A stretch of DNA of 7,334 nt, taken from NCBI GenBank assembly GCA_946623915.1, contig CAMORQ010000089.1:1-7334 (forward strand), read 5' to 3'. Source of the stretch: an uncultured Coriobacteriaceae bacterium. GTDB taxonomy: Bacteria > Actinomycetota > Coriobacteriia > Coriobacteriales > Eggerthellaceae. The notes below the pieces were generated by a model, which did no database searches, was not told the DNA's origin, and saw only the letters and a list, made by a program, of their open reading frames with translations. The translations under genes and the position numbers were made by a program. Positions 6,539 to 7,334 of the stretch are shown in pieces (the first letter of the stretch is position 1; every line of letters begins with the position of its first letter).

Positions 6539-7216
6539 ATGGAAGATAATACAACTATCCAACGTTTGCCCCTCATCGGCGACCCTGCCCCAGAGTTCAC
6601 CGCAAACACCACACAGGGAGAAATCAACTTCCCTGCAGATTACAAAGGTAAGTGGGTCATCCTGTTTTCGCACCCAGCAGACTTCACCCCTGTCTGCACG
6701 ACTGAATTCATGACCTTTGCATCCATGATGGACGAGTTCAAGGAAATCAACACAGAACTGGTCGGCCTTTCCGTCGACGGCCTGTACTCCCACATCGCCT
6801 GGTTGCGCAGGATCGGCGAACTCGAGTGGAAGGGCATGAAGAACCTGGAGGTCTCTTTCCCACTGATCGACGACATCCGCATGGAGGTAGCCACCAAGTA
6901 CGGCATGATTCAGCCGAATGCTTCGAACACCCAGGCCGTGCGTGCCGTCTTCATCGTCGACCCCGAAGGCAAGATCCGCACCATCCTGTACTACCCGCAG
7001 AGCGCGGGCCGCAACTTCGATGAAATCAAACGAATTGTCCAGGCCCTGCAGACGGCTGATGAGCAGGCATGCGCCACTCCTGCCGACTGGCGCCCCGGCG
7101 ACGACGTGATCGTCCCCCCTGCTGGCTCATGTGGCGTTGCCAAAGAGCGCATGGAGACCGAAACCGAAGGCCAGTACTGCCTCGATTGGTTCCTGTGCTT
7201 CAAGAAGAGCAAGTAA
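6539..7216 (+). CDS. Peroxiredoxin, Prx6-type (archaeal-like thioredoxin peroxidase)
   Basis: A 225-residue cytoplasmic peroxidase that reduces hydrogen peroxide and organic hydroperoxides. The active site HPADFTPVCTTEF holds the family motif P-x3-T-x2-C, with the peroxidatic cysteine at C53 and T50. R135 in the segment QAVRAVFIVDPEGKIR fits the conserved catalytic arginine. The C-terminal extension PADWRPGDDVIVPP is typical of the Prx6 subfamily. The tail has C214 and C220 spaced Cys-x5-Cys (YCLDWFLCFKK), the same spacing as the C-terminal cysteine pair of archaeal peroxiredoxins such as that of Aeropyrum pernix, so an intramolecular or intersubunit resolving cysteine is likely. C178 and C198 are additional. 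The start is set by AAAGGAG six bases upstream. The gene is probably monocistronic, divergent from the glycosyltransferase and followed by hairpins. In an anaerobe it would protect oxygen-sensitive enzymes; that role is inferred. Confidence 0.93.
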   Translation: MEDNTTIQRLPLIGDPAPEFTANTTQGEINFPADYKGKWVILFSHPADFTPVCTTEFMTFASMMDEFKEINTELVGLSVDGLYSHIAWLRRIGELEWKGMKNLEVSFPLIDDIRMEVATKYGMIQPNASNTQAVRAVFIVDPEGKIRTILYYPQSAGRNFDEIKRIVQALQTADEQACATPADWRPGDDVIVPPAGSCGVAKERMETETEGQYCLDWFLCFKKSK

Positions 7217-7226
7217 CCCGCCAACC

Positions 7227-7256
7227 TGCCGCGCGCTGCACCCCTTGCGCGCGGCA
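7227..7256. terminator. GC-rich hairpin after the peroxiredoxin gene
   Basis: A perfect 10-bp inverted repeat TGCCGCGCGC/GCGCGCGGCA (7227-7236 with 7247-7256) encloses a 10-nt loop and begins 10 nt after the stop codon. There is no T-run after it, so intrinsic termination is uncertain. Its position suggests a 3'-end or stability element. Confidence 0.55.
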
Positions 7257-7285
7257 CTCCCAAACAAACGCCTTCCCTTTCTCTT

Positions 7286-7319
7286 GCGCCCCGCCCACTC
7301 TGAGCCAGTGGCGGGGCGC
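7286..7319. terminator. Second GC-rich hairpin, possible terminator without a U-tract
   Basis: GCGCCCCGCC (7286-7295) pairs with GGCGGGGCGC (7310-7319) over 10 bp. The stem continues after one bulged C with ACT/AGT around the loop CTGAGCC. The stem is very stable, but no T-run follows on either strand. A short inverted repeat GTTGC/GCAAC (7320-7331) directly follows. Together with the preceding hairpin it may insulate the peroxiredoxin gene from whatever lies to the right. Confidence 0.5.
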
Positions 7320-7334
7320 GTTGCGTGCAACAGG

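Noticed and set aside
1..7334. Mobile element, phage, CRISPR or defence system
   Set aside because: There is no transposase, integrase, terminal inverted repeats, repeat-spacer array or defence-type domain; all complete genes belong to known metabolic or stress families.

Overview
The window reads as a chromosomal segment from a GC-rich anaerobic actinobacterium. A member of the Coriobacteriia/Eggerthellaceae (Slackia, Eggerthella or Gordonibacter type) is my best guess. The basis is codon and base composition, a respiratory selenocysteine formate dehydrogenase and an archaeal-like peroxiredoxin. This placement is inference, since no rRNA or other marker gene is present.

Positions 1-4925 (minus strand) hold a membrane-bound formate dehydrogenase-N operon, read right to left: fdnG (catalytic), fdnH (four [4Fe-4S] clusters) and fdnI (cytochrome b). 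A rho-independent terminator follows, then the first 34 codons of a further minus-strand gene that is probably a formate dehydrogenase accessory or chaperone gene. fdnG has an in-frame UGA at 4326-4328 that splits it into two open frames. It is a selenocysteine codon: the flanking protein sequence reads NQARV-U-H as in E. coli FdnG, and a canonical bacterial SECIS hairpin begins 11 nt after the UGA. The Tat signal on FdnG, the C-terminal anchor of FdnH and the four heme-ligand histidines of FdnI together describe an enzyme that oxidises formate outside the cytoplasmic membrane. Electrons would pass through the iron-sulfur chain and the two hemes to menaquinone.

Positions 4926-5135 are intergenic. 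They carry the fdn leader, an AT-rich putative control region with a perfect 12-bp palindrome, and a 15-bp hairpin just after the neighbouring gene. Positions 5136-6347 (minus strand) encode a GT-B family 4 glycosyltransferase whose start appears to lack a Shine-Dalgarno sequence.

Positions 6348-6538 are an AT-rich divergent intergenic region with GTGA/TCAC half-sites. They precede a plus-strand Prx6-type peroxiredoxin (6539-7216) with a C-terminal Cys-x5-Cys like archaeal thioredoxin peroxidases. Two strong GC-rich hairpins without U-tracts follow that gene to the end of the window.

No mobile element, CRISPR array, tRNA or rRNA is visible. I did not find a convincing new system. The points most worth checking are the selenocysteine recoding, the terminator placed before the presumed accessory gene, and the unexplained palindromes in the two control regions.
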